Positions 1 to 9,378 of a stretch of DNA of 64,000 nucleotides are shown here, one piece after another; the stretch's first letter is position 1; every line of letters begins with the position of its first letter. The position numbers and the translations under genes were made by a program. This stretch comes from Paraburkholderia solitsugae. GTDB taxonomy: Bacteria > Pseudomonadota > Gammaproteobacteria > Burkholderiales > Burkholderiaceae. The notes under the pieces are model-generated. The model worked only from the letters and a program-made list of their open reading frames with translations. It was not told the origin of the DNA and searched no databases. The stretch spans positions 28,986 to 92,985 of the forward strand of contig NZ_WOEY01000122.1 of assembly GCF_013177695.1 (NCBI RefSeq). The letters are read 5' to 3'.

Positions 1-214
1 TGCCGACACAGTTCAGCGACTGTAGGAAAAGTTAATGCGGCCGGCCGCGATTGTCCGCTTTCCGAAATCAGGGCCGTCTCATCTCGACTCCGATATCGAC
101 ATTCTCATTTAAGATAAGATTCGTTTTGCAGGAGTCGTTCTAGTGCGAGATAAACGACGAGGCGTCCGCACTCGATTGAGCATCGCGGCTTCGTGACGAG
201 CATGGGAGCATCAA

Positions 215-1375
215 ATGGACCCAACGCTTCAAAGTGCTATCGTTGACTTCTGCGAAAAGAAACTCGCTCTATCGAAAGAAGCGGTGGCGAAATTCCTCAC
301 CCCAAAGTCGACACGGCAGGGTGAGGCGTTCTGGAGTCATCGCGACGCGTTCGGTCTGTTGATCAATAACTTCCCGGCAAAGGATCGCTTGGCGAGGTTT
401 TTCGATCTGCTGAACTTCCTGGGTACTCAGGTACCGGGCCTCGAGGGTGAACAGGAGATGGCGCGAGCCAACTGGCTCCTTCGTTTCAACCGAGTGTTTT
501 GTTGCAAATGGATCAATATCAAGAGCGCCTCCAGAAAGACCGATGATCCGAGGCTTCTGGTTCAGATCCTAACGGAGATTGTGGACGCGCGCGTCTGCGA
601 TGAGCCCGCCTTCAAGGCGTACCGAGTAGCGCACGGTGAACAGGCCATTTTCATGCTGTACGACAGTCGTGTAGCCTGGGTGACGCAGGGCCGCCCCATT
701 GGCGGCATGTACCTGTTGATTGCCACACTGCACCGCCACCACATCAATTTGGTCAACCTCACCCAGGACACCTGTGCTGACTTCCAGCAGCTCATCCGCG
801 TCCATCCGCCCAACAGCAAGTTTCGTGGATTCGGTCGATGGGGCCGCGGCGATGCCGCCGACAAGAGCATTGCCACCAATATCGTTAATCATTTTAAGAA
901 GCATGTGCTCAACGCTGGCTTGAAGCCGCTGGATTGGCCAAAGGAGTGTGTTCAGTGGTGGGACGTGCTCCGTATCGAAATCACGCTCGAAACGATGGAT
1001 CTAGTTTCCAATGGCCCCAAGAAACTCCAGGCACTGAGCTGCTTTAATAGCGCGAAACTCCTCCCAGCAGGCAAGATCGAGGAGTTCCTGACGTACATGA
1101 ACGAGGAATTGAAGCAGCCCGGCAGCCGCCTGATGCATTCGTTCGTATCAAAGTACAGCATCTTGTACCGCGACAAAGCGTTGGCTATGGCGACCAGCCC
1201 GACAAGCGTGGCGGTGTTCATGGAGCGCGGCGCAGTTTACGTCAGCGGTGCCAGCAATAACTTCTACGTGATCGGCCGCATCGATGAGGGCGTCCTTACC
1301 ATCTCATCGTTCTATGTCGCCAAGGACATGAGCAAGAAACTGACGGATCGGAGCGTTTTGTGGACCTTCACGTGA
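215..1375 (+). CDS. Unrecognised 386-aa protein
   Basis: A complete open frame with good GC-rich third positions and no strong overlapping competitor. I recognise no family. The protein looks soluble: no signal peptide and no membrane segment. The middle has charged and aromatic segments (RFNRVFCCKWINIK near residue 95; a basic FRGFGRWGRGD stretch near 205), and the last 60 residues look beta-rich. It stands alone, with over 200 bp of non-coding sequence on each side, so context gives no function. The ATG has GGGAG-like bases about 7 bp upstream. Confidence 0.7.
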   Translation: MDPTLQSAIVDFCEKKLALSKEAVAKFLTPKSTRQGEAFWSHRDAFGLLINNFPAKDRLARFFDLLNFLGTQVPGLEGEQEMARANWLLRFNRVFCCKWINIKSASRKTDDPRLLVQILTEIVDARVCDEPAFKAYRVAHGEQAIFMLYDSRVAWVTQGRPIGGMYLLIATLHRHHINLVNLTQDTCADFQQLIRVHPPNSKFRGFGRWGRGDAADKSIATNIVNHFKKHVLNAGLKPLDWPKECVQWWDVLRIEITLETMDLVSNGPKKLQALSCFNSAKLLPAGKIEEFLTYMNEELKQPGSRLMHSFVSKYSILYRDKALAMATSPTSVAVFMERGAVYVSGASNNFYVIGRIDEGVLTISSFYVAKDMSKKLTDRSVLWTFT

Positions 1376-1617
1376 ACTGCCGCTCGAGATAGAACCCGGC
1401 CTTCTCCGCGGCCGCCCGTTAGCGCCGCGGTACACGCCACTACAAGGCACCGACACAGCGCACTTATGCGAATCGCACGTGGCGGCACCCGGCTAGACAC
1501 AGCGATACGATACGCCCCCCCATTTACTTCAAAGCGGCCACCGCGATCAGATCCAACACCTGTCGTGTCGCCGGAGCCCCGCTTCTCGAATGCTTTTAAG
1601 TGTTGTCATGGTCATTG

Positions 1618-2286
1618 TCACCAAACGAACGGGATCAAGCGATATTTCACTTTGTTCTGGTATTCGACATAACCGACGAGGTCGCGAACGAGCACTTTTT
1701 CTTCGCTCTTTATGCGGAAATAGAGAACAATCAGAAGAACGGGTGTCAGCGCGAGCGTGTACCACGAGCCAAGCGCAAGCGGCGTACCGACGATCAGAAA
1801 CAGCGTGCCAAAATACATTGGATGACGTACCCATGCGTACACGCCCGTGTCCACAATCTTCTGCCCTTCTTCCACGCGCACATTGGCAGCCGCATAGCTA
1901 TTGACGCTGGAGACAAGATAAAACACATAATATGAGAACACTACGAGCGCATCGCCGATGACGGATACATACCACGGCACGGGCGACCATGCATATCGCC
2001 AATCGAGCGGTGGCAATACGACAAGTGCGACAAACGCCACAATGATAAACAGTACTATGATTTTCTGGGCCGGTTCGCTCTCATGCGACGGACCCACTTT
2101 CTGGCGCCGAGCCAGGAGTGCCGGATCGTATGTGATGAGATAGATCGTATAGAGAAGCGATGCCGCAATGGACGTGGCGAGATACGCCCAGCCCTGCCAA
2201 TAATTGAACGTCCACGCCGGCGTAAATACGAGGGCGAAGAATGCAAGTGTGCCAAACACACTGTCGCGAATCAATTTCTTGTTCAT
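1618..2286 (-). CDS. Isoprenylcysteine carboxyl methyltransferase-like membrane protein
   Basis: A 222-aa integral membrane protein with about five hydrophobic segments. Near residue 160 it carries RHPMYFGTLFLIVG, the RHPxY(F/L)G signature shared by ICMT, NnrU and phospholipid methyltransferase-like proteins. The C-terminal part has the usual EEKxLxxxxxxYxxYxxxVKYRLIPFVW pattern (here KSEEKVLVRDLVGYVEYQNK). Family knowledge: SAM-dependent methylation at the membrane; bacterial substrates are mostly unknown. I chose the MNKK start; another ATG lies four codons upstream. It is monocistronic, so context does not help. Confidence 0.85.
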   Translation of the reverse strand: MNKKLIRDSVFGTLAFFALVFTPAWTFNYWQGWAYLATSIAASLLYTIYLITYDPALLARRQKVGPSHESEPAQKIIVLFIIVAFVALVVLPPLDWRYAWSPVPWYVSVIGDALVVFSYYVFYLVSSVNSYAAANVRVEEGQKIVDTGVYAWVRHPMYFGTLFLIVGTPLALGSWYTLALTPVLLIVLYFRIKSEEKVLVRDLVGYVEYQNKVKYRLIPFVW

Positions 2287-2968
2287 AGCGCAAAGCATAG
2301 TACTTCCGGAAGGACTGCATGAAGAACCATCCCGGCAGCCCCGTTACGGACAGCTATTGCGATAACGCGAGCGCAATTGTGATGGGAACGGTGGTGCAGA
2401 GCAAGAGTGCGCGCGGAGCCTTACGCGAACACGGCGCGGCGCTGCGCCGAAGCCGGCGCGAACGGTGCGCCGCCGCGGTTTGCGATATTCGCGACGCCGG
2501 CCGCTAGCTCGCTCGCTCGCGGCACTACGCCTTGTCCTCAACTTTGCGACGTTTTGGACGCTCGCGTCCATATCGCGAATGAACTCCGCCGTCACGCGCC
2601 AGGCAACAAAAACCGCATTGTTGGAGCGTCCCAGTCGACCGGTTTGGTGCGCCGCTTTCGCTCAGGAGTGTTACAAGATTGAAACGATTTGTGCCGGTAT
2701 GGGCCTTTGAAACAGTCGCGGCCCCTCGGCTTGAGATGCTCGCCTCGGTTAATTCAAGGGTGGCCCGCTCCTTGCGTCAACACGCTACAGACCATCAGGA
2801 CGCTGTAACGAGCAAAGTCTGGCGCGAGTGACATCGCCCATGGAGACTTCCAGATAACAACAGGAGCAGGTGCGCGCATCCGCTTACGACTCGGCGCACC
2901 ATGGATTTGCACTACAAGGGAAAAGCGACCCAAAACGCTGGCCCAAATAATCAATTCGGGGTGGGGGT
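2287..2968. other. Long intergenic region, no convincing gene
   Basis: About 680 bp between an outward-reading minus-strand gene and the glycosylation cluster. Only short GC-rich frames occur (about 2320-2710), with no motif or ribosome binding site. The promoter of the downstream glycosyltransferase operon probably lies near 2640-2960. Nothing more can be supported. Confidence 0.5.
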
Positions 2969-4024
2969 ATGGTCAGGCTAAATCTGGTGATTCCATGCTT
3001 CAATGAAGAAGAAGTGTTGCCTGAGACTACGCGGCGCCTGCTGGCGCTGCTAGAAGAGCTCGTCGTCGATGGGATGATTGATTCGTCGAGCAGCATCACT
3101 TACGTCGACGACGGCTCGCTCGATCGCACCTGGGTGCTGATCGAGGGCTTCCATACCACCGACCCGCGTGTGCACGGCATCAAGCTTTCGCGCAACCATG
3201 GCCACCAGAACGCGTTGCTCGCGGGCTTATTGAGCGTCGAGGGTGACGTCCTCATCAGCCTCGATGCTGACCTTCAGGACGATCTCGCCGCGATTCCCCG
3301 GATGATGGCCGAATTCCGCAACGGCGCCGAAATCGTTTTCGGCGTACGGGATCGCCGCGACACCGATAGTTTTTTCAAGCGATTCAGCGCGCGCAGCTAT
3401 TACCGACTGCTTCGCCGATTCGGCGTCAATGTACTGCAGGACCATGCGGATTTCCGGCTGATGAGCCGGCGCGCGATCGAGGAATTGCGCGGCTTTGGCG
3501 AGGTCAACCTGTTCTTGCGCGGGATCGTCCCGCTGCTGGGATTCCATACCGCGATCGTCAAATACGACCGCCAAGCGCGCTTCGCGGGCAAAAGCAAGTA
3601 TCCGCTGATCAAGATGATCATGCTCGCCTCCGACGGCGTTACTTCGTTTTCGACCAAACCGCTACAGTGGAGCACCTACGTGGGCGGGGTTCTCTCGCTG
3701 GCGTCGCTGTCGTTCGGCCTCTGGGCGCTGTCCATCCGCCTGTTGACCGATCGGAGCGTGCCCGGCTGGGCATCGACCGTGGTCCCGATGTACTTCCTCG
3801 GCGGACTGCAGTTGCTGTTTCTCGGCGTGATCGGTGGGTATATCGCGAAGATCTACGCGGAAACGAAACAGCGTCCCCGCTTCATTGTCGAGAAGACACT
3901 GCAGCGTCGCACAAGGCCGTCCGCCTCACCGGGCGGTTCACTTCCCGACAGCGGCACCATGCGTTCCGTCAGCGCGGAACACGACTACGAGGCCGCCAGG
4001 CAGCGTTCGTACGAGACATCGTAG
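2969..4024 (+). CDS. Family 2 glycosyltransferase, polyprenyl-phosphate sugar transferase type
   Basis: A 351-aa GT-A enzyme of the GtrB/ArnC/DPM1 type. The N-terminus LVIPCFNEEEVLPET is the usual nucleotide-sugar binding strand, followed by YVDDGSLDRT and the metal-binding motif ISLDADLQDD near residue 95. Two C-terminal hydrophobic helices (about 230-260 and 268-295) match the membrane anchors of transferases that load a sugar onto undecaprenyl phosphate. It heads a plus-strand set with a GT-C-like enzyme, a methyltransferase and an SMR-type flippase, so it probably makes the lipid-linked sugar donor. The sugar cannot be read from sequence. Confidence 0.9.
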   Translation: MVRLNLVIPCFNEEEVLPETTRRLLALLEELVVDGMIDSSSSITYVDDGSLDRTWVLIEGFHTTDPRVHGIKLSRNHGHQNALLAGLLSVEGDVLISLDADLQDDLAAIPRMMAEFRNGAEIVFGVRDRRDTDSFFKRFSARSYYRLLRRFGVNVLQDHADFRLMSRRAIEELRGFGEVNLFLRGIVPLLGFHTAIVKYDRQARFAGKSKYPLIKMIMLASDGVTSFSTKPLQWSTYVGGVLSLASLSFGLWALSIRLLTDRSVPGWASTVVPMYFLGGLQLLFLGVIGGYIAKIYAETKQRPRFIVEKTLQRRTRPSASPGGSLPDSGTMRSVSAEHDYEAARQRSYETS

Positions 4025-4185
4025 GTAGCCGGGCAAGCGGCGGCGCGCCGGGCTGCCCTGACACGTGTGTTACGCCACCGTCATTTGAATGCTTCATAGC
4101 AAGCGCCGCCGCCGTCCGACCGGCGTGCGATCGTCCTGATCGGAATCGGGCAAACGGCAATGGCTGGACGACCAAGAGGAGTTCC

Positions 4186-5751
4186 ATGGAGATCCTGGAT
4201 CAAAGTAGGCCACGTGCATGGCCCAGCGATATGACGAGACGCCTGTTCCGCGCGCTTTTTTTCGTGACCATCATCGCGGGTGGCGTACTTTTTTGGCTCG
4301 CCCCACATCCGCCGATGGACGATCTGCCGCAACATGCGGCGCAAGTTGCGGCGCTGCACGACTTGCTGCTTGGCCAGTCGCCTTGGGACCAGCTACTCAG
4401 GATCAACCTGTTTACGCCGTACGTGCTCGCTTACGGGCTGGCCACTGCTCTGTCGTTCCTGATGCCGGTCGGGGCAGCGCTCAAGCTCGTGCTGACGCTG
4501 TCCTTCTACGGATTCGTCGCCACCTATGTCGCGCTGAGAAGACGGTTCCACGCCGACGAGCGTCTGGACTGGCTGTGCGTGCCAGGATTTTTCGGCTTCG
4601 CATACGAATACGGGTTCTTTTCGTATCTCGTCGCTACGCCGATCGGAATGGGTTTCCTCCTGATCGCGCTCGATTATGCCGAGCAGCCCTCCTGGCGGCG
4701 GGGGGCAGTCCTACTCCTTGCTGACATCGGAGTGTTCTTCTCACACGGGTTACTGTTCGTGTTCGTCAATGCGATCGGAGGTACGTTCCTGCTGGTCCGC
4801 AATCATGGCGATTGGCGGCGGATCGTATGGTCGGTCTGGCCGTACGTCGCACTCGCCGCGCTGTGCGGCGTGTACGCGCTCTCGCATCACGACGTTGACC
4901 TGGCGCCAATGTATCCGTACAGGGTGCTATGGAGCATGAATCCGTTGATACGGTTTCTTTGTGCGATCGCCTATCCGTGGGGGATCACTCCGAACGTGTG
5001 GATGCTGGCCGTCACCATGCTGATGTTCGCGGCCCCTTTCTGCATGGGCGCTCGATGGAGCCGGAACGGCATGGCTTTCGTGCCGCTCGCGGTCTTTGTG
5101 CTGGGATGGTTCTGCATCCCGGCTTTCGCGATGAACACTAATTTTCTCTTTCATCGGTTCGCACTGTTCCTTCTCCCCTTTTATGCCTTGAATTTCTCGT
5201 CCGCCGAGCGTGACGACGAGATGCGCGGGGACGATCGCCGCCTTGGGGTGTGGACGCAGATTGCTCTAGTAGCCGTTTGCGCAACCTTCCTCGGCGCGCA
5301 GGGCATGCGCGCGATGCGCTTTGCAGACGAAAGCGCCGATTTCGATACCATCGCGGCGGAGGTCGAGCCCGCCCAGCGCGCCCTGAACATAACGTTCAAC
5401 CTAAATAGTCCCGCGGCGAACAACCCCGTGGTCTATGACAACTTCGCGCTCTGGTACCAGGCGGATCACCACGGGCTTGTCGATTTCAATGCCGCCTGGT
5501 TCCCGCCGCAAATCGTCCGGTACCGGCTGGATCGGCTTCCTGCCGTCGGGCCTGCGGATGTGGCGCCGCAGCCGCTCTCCGCGACGTTCGACTGGTACCG
5601 GCACCAGGGCTGGATGTACCGGTACTTCTTCGTTCGGCATACGTCGCCGATACCTGTCGGATTCTTTGCCAATCCGGACTGTCCGGTCGTGCTAGTAAAA
5701 ACGGTGGGCACCTGGTCGGTCTATGAAAGGCAATCGTGTCGCCGCGGGTGA
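4186..5751 (+). CDS. GT-C-like polytopic membrane glycosyltransferase candidate
   Basis: The open frame extends far upstream across the previous gene, but the real start is the ATG at 4186, which has AAGAGGAG at a good distance and begins a normal membrane protein of 521 aa. About ten transmembrane helices follow. The first periplasmic loop has PPMDDLPQHAAQV, an acidic pair where GT-C enzymes (ArnT, GtrC-like) carry their catalytic or metal-binding acid. The C-terminal 120 residues are a soluble, tryptophan- and tyrosine-rich domain. The preceding gene ends 160 bp upstream. Role inferred: transfer of a sugar from the lipid carrier to an envelope glycan. No close named homologue is recognised. 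Confidence 0.75.
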   Translation: MEILDQSRPRAWPSDMTRRLFRALFFVTIIAGGVLFWLAPHPPMDDLPQHAAQVAALHDLLLGQSPWDQLLRINLFTPYVLAYGLATALSFLMPVGAALKLVLTLSFYGFVATYVALRRRFHADERLDWLCVPGFFGFAYEYGFFSYLVATPIGMGFLLIALDYAEQPSWRRGAVLLLADIGVFFSHGLLFVFVNAIGGTFLLVRNHGDWRRIVWSVWPYVALAALCGVYALSHHDVDLAPMYPYRVLWSMNPLIRFLCAIAYPWGITPNVWMLAVTMLMFAAPFCMGARWSRNGMAFVPLAVFVLGWFCIPAFAMNTNFLFHRFALFLLPFYALNFSSAERDDEMRGDDRRLGVWTQIALVAVCATFLGAQGMRAMRFADESADFDTIAAEVEPAQRALNITFNLNSPAANNPVVYDNFALWYQADHHGLVDFNAAWFPPQIVRYRLDRLPAVGPADVAPQPLSATFDWYRHQGWMYRYFFVRHTSPIPVGFFANPDCPVVLVKTVGTWSVYERQSCRRG

Positions 5752-5780
5752 AATCTGGCAGACGTTGGCAAACTCAGGGA

Positions 5781-6578
5781 ATGAATGCGATGCTATTCAA
5801 ATCGAATGGAATTGACGAGGCGCGTAAATACGACGAGATTTTCTATCGCTATCAGCGTGAGGGGGCGATACGCTCCGCGCGATACGTGCTGCCGAAAGTG
5901 AACGCCGAATTGCAGCCGGGTAGCATCCTGGACGTTGGCTGTGGCGCGGGCGCGTGGCTCAGCGTACATTGCGAGCTCGGCATGCAGGACGTCGTTGGCA
6001 TCGACGGCGATTATGTCGATCGCTCAGTTCTGATGTTCGATGAAAGTCACTTTTTCCCGAATGACATCTCGAAGCACTTTGATCTCGGCCGGACCTTCGA
6101 TCTCGTCCAGTGTCTTGAGGTGGGCGAGCACGTGCCGAAAAGCTGCAGCAATGTCCTCGTCGAGAATCTGGTTCGGCACGGAAAACGCGTCCTGTTTTCC
6201 GCGGCGGTGCCAGGCCAGGGCGGTGAGAATCACATCAACGAACAGGGATACGATTACTGGCGCTACCTGTTCGCGAAACACGATTACGTGCTGTTCGATT
6301 TCGTCCGCCCGTTGATCGGGGGGGACAAGCACGTCGAGCCCTGGTACCGGTACAACATTCTACTTTTTGCCCATGTCAGCGAGGCGGAACGGCTTTCGCC
6401 GCTAGTCGCGACGACGGTCGTCAATAGGGACGAGCGGGTTAGGGACGTATCGCCCCTGACGTATCAGTGCAGAAAAATGCTGCTGCGATGGCTGCCGGTG
6501 AGCGTGAAGACGGAAATTGCCGTCATGAAGAGCCGGCTCGTGGTGAGCAGACTCAAGAACAAAGAGGTCGGGTTGTGA
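5781..6578 (+). CDS. SAM-dependent class I methyltransferase
   Basis: A protein of about 265 aa with the Rossmann SAM motif ILDVGCGAGAWLSV, followed by VVGIDGDYVD (acidic residue for the ribose) and the post-II motif FDLVQCLEVGEHV. This resembles methyltransferases in O-antigen and capsule clusters. The frame is open to a GTG at 5736 inside the previous gene. ATG 5781 or ATG 5790 is more likely, because AGGGA (5776-5780) is well spaced for 5790. Its 3' end overlaps the next gene by four bases (GTGA), so the two are translationally coupled. A role in methylating the glycan made by the cluster is inference. Confidence 0.85.
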   Translation: MNAMLFKSNGIDEARKYDEIFYRYQREGAIRSARYVLPKVNAELQPGSILDVGCGAGAWLSVHCELGMQDVVGIDGDYVDRSVLMFDESHFFPNDISKHFDLGRTFDLVQCLEVGEHVPKSCSNVLVENLVRHGKRVLFSAAVPGQGGENHINEQGYDYWRYLFAKHDYVLFDFVRPLIGGDKHVEPWYRYNILLFAHVSEAERLSPLVATTVVNRDERVRDVSPLTYQCRKMLLRWLPVSVKTEIAVMKSRLVVSRLKNKEVGL

Positions 6579-6913
6579 GGATTTCGATTTATCTGCCAAT
6601 TTTGGCCGGGGTGTTGTTTGCCGCGATCGGGCAGGTCGCGCTCAAGGCGGGGGCCGACGGCAAACAGGCGCTCGTCGAGTTTTTCAACCCGTGGATAGTG
6701 TTCGGGCTGGTTTGCTACGGTGTCGGAACACTGCTCTGGATCTTCTCGCTGAGCCAGACAAGGCTTACCGTCGTTTATCCATTTACCGCGTTGACGTTCG
6801 TGTTGGTCTATGTCGCGGGGATTGTCGTATTCGGTGAGCACATTGGGTTCGCGCAGTGGCTCGGCGTCGCGCTGATTTTGGGCGGGTTATATCTCGTCGC
6901 GGTCGTTCAGTAA
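6575..6913 (+). CDS. SMR/EamA-type small membrane transporter (ArnE-like flippase candidate)
   Basis: I chose the GTG at 6575, which overlaps the methyltransferase stop as GTGA and has AGAGG seven bases upstream. The frame is open further upstream but that part reads as hydrophilic shadow sequence. The 112-aa product has four hydrophobic helices and the pattern FAAIGQVALKAGAD near the start, typical of EmrE-like and ArnE/ArnF half-flippases. ArnE/F move undecaprenyl-phosphate-aminoarabinose across the inner membrane. Next to a GT2 and a GT-C-like enzyme, a flippase for a lipid-linked sugar is the best reading; a drug exporter is possible. Confidence 0.8.
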   Translation: MRISIYLPILAGVLFAAIGQVALKAGADGKQALVEFFNPWIVFGLVCYGVGTLLWIFSLSQTRLTVVYPFTALTFVLVYVAGIVVFGEHIGFAQWLGVALILGGLYLVAVVQ

Positions 6914-6988
6914 ATGTTCGCGCCATCGGGGAGCGGGCTAGAGTGACCGTTTTCGTTCGATCGATCAGCCGTTGCGAAGGTCCGCTCG

Positions 6989-7020
6989 GGGTCGCTATGC
7001 AAATATCCACATAGCGACCC
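6989..7020. terminator. Strong hairpin after the glycosylation cluster
   Basis: An 11-bp perfect stem: GGGTCGCTATG (6989-6999) pairs with CATAGCGACCC (7010-7020) around a ten-base AT-rich loop. It lies 75 bp after the flippase stop and before the MBL-fold gene. No T run follows, so a classic intrinsic terminator is not certain; it could also protect the 3' end of the mRNA. Confidence 0.55.
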
Positions 7021-7158
7021 GAAGCGGCCCAACGCGCTGCTGGTGGAGCGAATCCAGAACGCGTGTCGTCGCGAGGGCAAACTAAACGCACCTTAATTCT
7101 CAATCGCGCAAAGATGCTATCTTTGAACCGTCTACCCAATATCAGCCGGGAGCGCGCT

Positions 7159-8004
7159 ATGGTGGAAGACAAAGGTGATGTCGACGATCATTGGCACGTA
7201 AGCGCAGCTTGCTTCAACTGCGGCGCGGTTCGAACGGCCGCTCCCAATCTGTTCATCGAGCGAAACGGCGCTTCGGCGTTTGCTCACCAGCCTGCCAGTG
7301 AACAAGAAACAGAAGATGCGTGGCGAGGCGTCCTCATTTGTCCGGTGGCTGCCGTTCGGCCGCCAAAGGGTTTGAAGACGCCGACAGGCCTCTTCCCGCA
7401 AGCCTTGGCTCCCGGCGTGTGGAGGCTCGGGTATAACGCCCGCTCTTCGTACGGCGCTCACAGCTACATCACGGTTGCAGGCGGGCTGCGTCTGATGATC
7501 GACGGGCCGCGCTGGTCCGGCCACCTCGAGCGCTGGATCGCGGAAGCCGGAGGATTGGATCATATCTTGCTGACCCACCGCGACGATGTCGCGGACGCGG
7601 GCATCTATGCGAAGCGCTTTGGCGCCCGCGTCTGGATCCATGCAAAGGACGCCGATGGCGCTCCGTTCGTCACTGACGTAATCACGGGTGATCTGGCGCA
7701 TGAGATGTTGCCGGGCGTTCGGGTCATTCCGATGGCGGGACATACACGGGGAAGCGTCATGTTCCTCATCAACCACGCCCTTTTCTCTGGAGACTCACTG
7801 TGCTGGGATTTCCGCAGGCACGCTTTGCATGCCTTTCGAGACGCCTGCTGGTACGACTGGTCGACCCAACTTCGCTCCCTCGAGCGACTCGTTCACGAAA
7901 GCTTCAGTGGCGTGTTCGCCGGACATGGCGGAAGTATCATTCTGGATGCAGCGACTATGCAGCGCGAACTGCGAGCGTTTCTCGATACGGTAAAAGCGGA
8001 CTGA
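7159..8004 (+). CDS. MBL-fold hydrolase with N-terminal ferredoxin-like segment
   Basis: I chose ATG 7159, with GGGAG six bases upstream; two earlier in-frame ATGs exist. The 281-aa protein starts with a cysteine-containing ferredoxin-like segment (ACFNCGAVRTAAPNLF near residue 18, then LICPVAAVRPP near 62), followed by a metallo-beta-lactamase fold. The usual HxHxDH is degenerate (LTHRDDVADA). Later ligand positions look present: MAGHTRGSVMFL, LFSGDSL, VFAGHGGS. This two-part layout occurs in a known but poorly characterised subfamily. With only two or three cysteines near the N-terminus, cluster binding is doubtful. Substrate unknown. Confidence 0.85.
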   Translation: MVEDKGDVDDHWHVSAACFNCGAVRTAAPNLFIERNGASAFAHQPASEQETEDAWRGVLICPVAAVRPPKGLKTPTGLFPQALAPGVWRLGYNARSSYGAHSYITVAGGLRLMIDGPRWSGHLERWIAEAGGLDHILLTHRDDVADAGIYAKRFGARVWIHAKDADGAPFVTDVITGDLAHEMLPGVRVIPMAGHTRGSVMFLINHALFSGDSLCWDFRRHALHAFRDACWYDWSTQLRSLERLVHESFSGVFAGHGGSIILDAATMQRELRAFLDTVKAD

Positions 8005-8177
8005 GACTTTCCCGGTAAGTAGATCGCAGTGCCGCGTTGGAGGAGCAAATTCCCTAGGCGATTGGCAGTCAGACACGGTTTTCTCGCTTTTGTTACCTAT
8101 GCCAGTGCCACGTGAACGGCGGCTTCCGAGGAGATTGTGTTGATCCAGGCGGAAAAACCGATCAAGCAAGCCAGCTG

Positions 8178-9164
8178 TTACCGCATTGTCTGGCCCTTCA
8201 GGCGACGCACCGTACAAGCAAAACGCTTCACGAGGCGCTCGACTCCCAGAGCGCGGGCGATCCATTTCAAGGCAAAGCGCGCGCGGCCACGCAAGTGCGC
8301 CGCTTGCACGCGGCGCCAGAAGCGCTGCGGCACGAATCCGGCAGAACGCGCTTCTTTCTCAAGCAACGCCTTGCCGCCCGGCAGATGGATGAACGAACAG
8401 GCGCGAAACCACCGCAGATCGCGATAATTATTGCCAGGCCAATGGCGGCCTACCGCCTGGTAAGCACCGACCTCGACAATTCCCTGTCCTTCATCGGCCA
8501 GCGCGTTCAGTGTCGCCGAGATAAACGCCTCGTCACCGTGATGCCCCAACCGGTCAATTTCACCGACATATCGCGTGTAAGTGCTACGCGCGCGCAGCAC
8601 CAGCCGGCGCAGCGCCTCGGGTGTGCCCAGCAGGAACTCACCGCCGTACCAGCGCGGATTCCTGAAGCGCTGGCCCGCGACGATTTCGAGATCGGCGACA
8701 ACCTTTTCGCTCCCATACGCCGGAAATACCTGATCGGAAATGTCAAACGCGCCGAGACCTGCTTCAGCGCATCGCCCGATCAGCTTCTGCTCGAGTGGCC
8801 GCATCGCCACCATATCCGTGTCGAGTAGCAGCAGCATGGTGTCGGCGGGTAACGCGCCGGCGACCTGGTCCAGCAGATCCAGTTTGAAATGCGCCGCATA
8901 GAACGGTGTGTCCTTCGACAATTCGATGGTCGCGTTCAACCTCATCAGCGACGGACGCTTCTCCGGTGCGATGCTGTCGAGCCGTCGCGCGACTTCGGCG
9001 GGTGCGTTGCTCATGATGGTCAGCGTGGGCATGCCCATCTGCCGCAAACTGTTGTTCAGGCAGATCGCCTGGTTCACGTACGACAGAGGGTCGCGATTCG
9101 TTGCATTGGGACCGGGGCGCGCATCGAGATCCACATAAACCAGCGTGCAGGGGAAAAAGTTCAC
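8178..9164 (-). CDS. GT-A-like glycosyltransferase with DxD motif, function unknown
   Basis: A 328-aa soluble protein. LLLLDTDMVAMRPLEQ near residue 115 is a DxD motif after a hydrophobic strand, typical of GT-A enzymes of the GT8/GT32-like class. FYAAHFKLDLLDQV before it and WYGGEFLLGTPEALRRL after it fit the same fold (GGEF here is the acceptor-side strand, not a GGDEF cyclase). HHGDEAFISATLNAL near 225 resembles the usual catalytic D/E helix. The C-terminus is very basic. It is encoded opposite to the flanking genes and has no operon partner. The family match is by motif only. Confidence 0.65.
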   Translation of the reverse strand: MNFFPCTLVYVDLDARPGPNATNRDPLSYVNQAICLNNSLRQMGMPTLTIMSNAPAEVARRLDSIAPEKRPSLMRLNATIELSKDTPFYAAHFKLDLLDQVAGALPADTMLLLLDTDMVAMRPLEQKLIGRCAEAGLGAFDISDQVFPAYGSEKVVADLEIVAGQRFRNPRWYGGEFLLGTPEALRRLVLRARSTYTRYVGEIDRLGHHGDEAFISATLNALADEGQGIVEVGAYQAVGRHWPGNNYRDLRWFRACSFIHLPGGKALLEKEARSAGFVPQRFWRRVQAAHLRGRARFALKWIARALGVERLVKRFACTVRRLKGQTMR

Positions 9165-9378
9165 GTTGCTCCTGAAGGGTCAACACTGTTCTTCCATCCA
9201 TTTGGCAGGCTCCGGCTTTTCCGGGCGCTACCTTCACTGTGCGGTCGTCGCAGCGCGATTACGCTTTACCGCAGCGTCTCATACTCCTCCCTACAGTAAC
9301 CTTTGACGCGACCGGTCAACCAGGATCTCCAGACCGAGACTCATCAGGCGTCGTCAATGGAAACACCCGCAAGGGTGT

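Noticed and set aside
2380..2560. Possible small RNA or repeat in GC-rich intergenic DNA
   Set aside because: Only simple GC-rich sequence with weak self-complementarity; no promoter or terminator seen.
3667..4185. Upstream extension of the GT-C-like gene frame
   Set aside because: It lies over the previous gene, is Arg-rich, and the good ribosome binding site and hydrophobic start are at 4186.
8611..8640. GGEF tetrapeptide in the gene at 8178-9164 as a diguanylate cyclase site
   Set aside because: The surrounding sequence (WYGGEFLLGTPEA) is a glycosyltransferase-like strand, and there is no GGDEF-domain fold.
8112..8828. 238-codon plus-strand frame opposite the DxD glycosyltransferase
   Set aside because: The minus strand carries the motifs; this frame has none.
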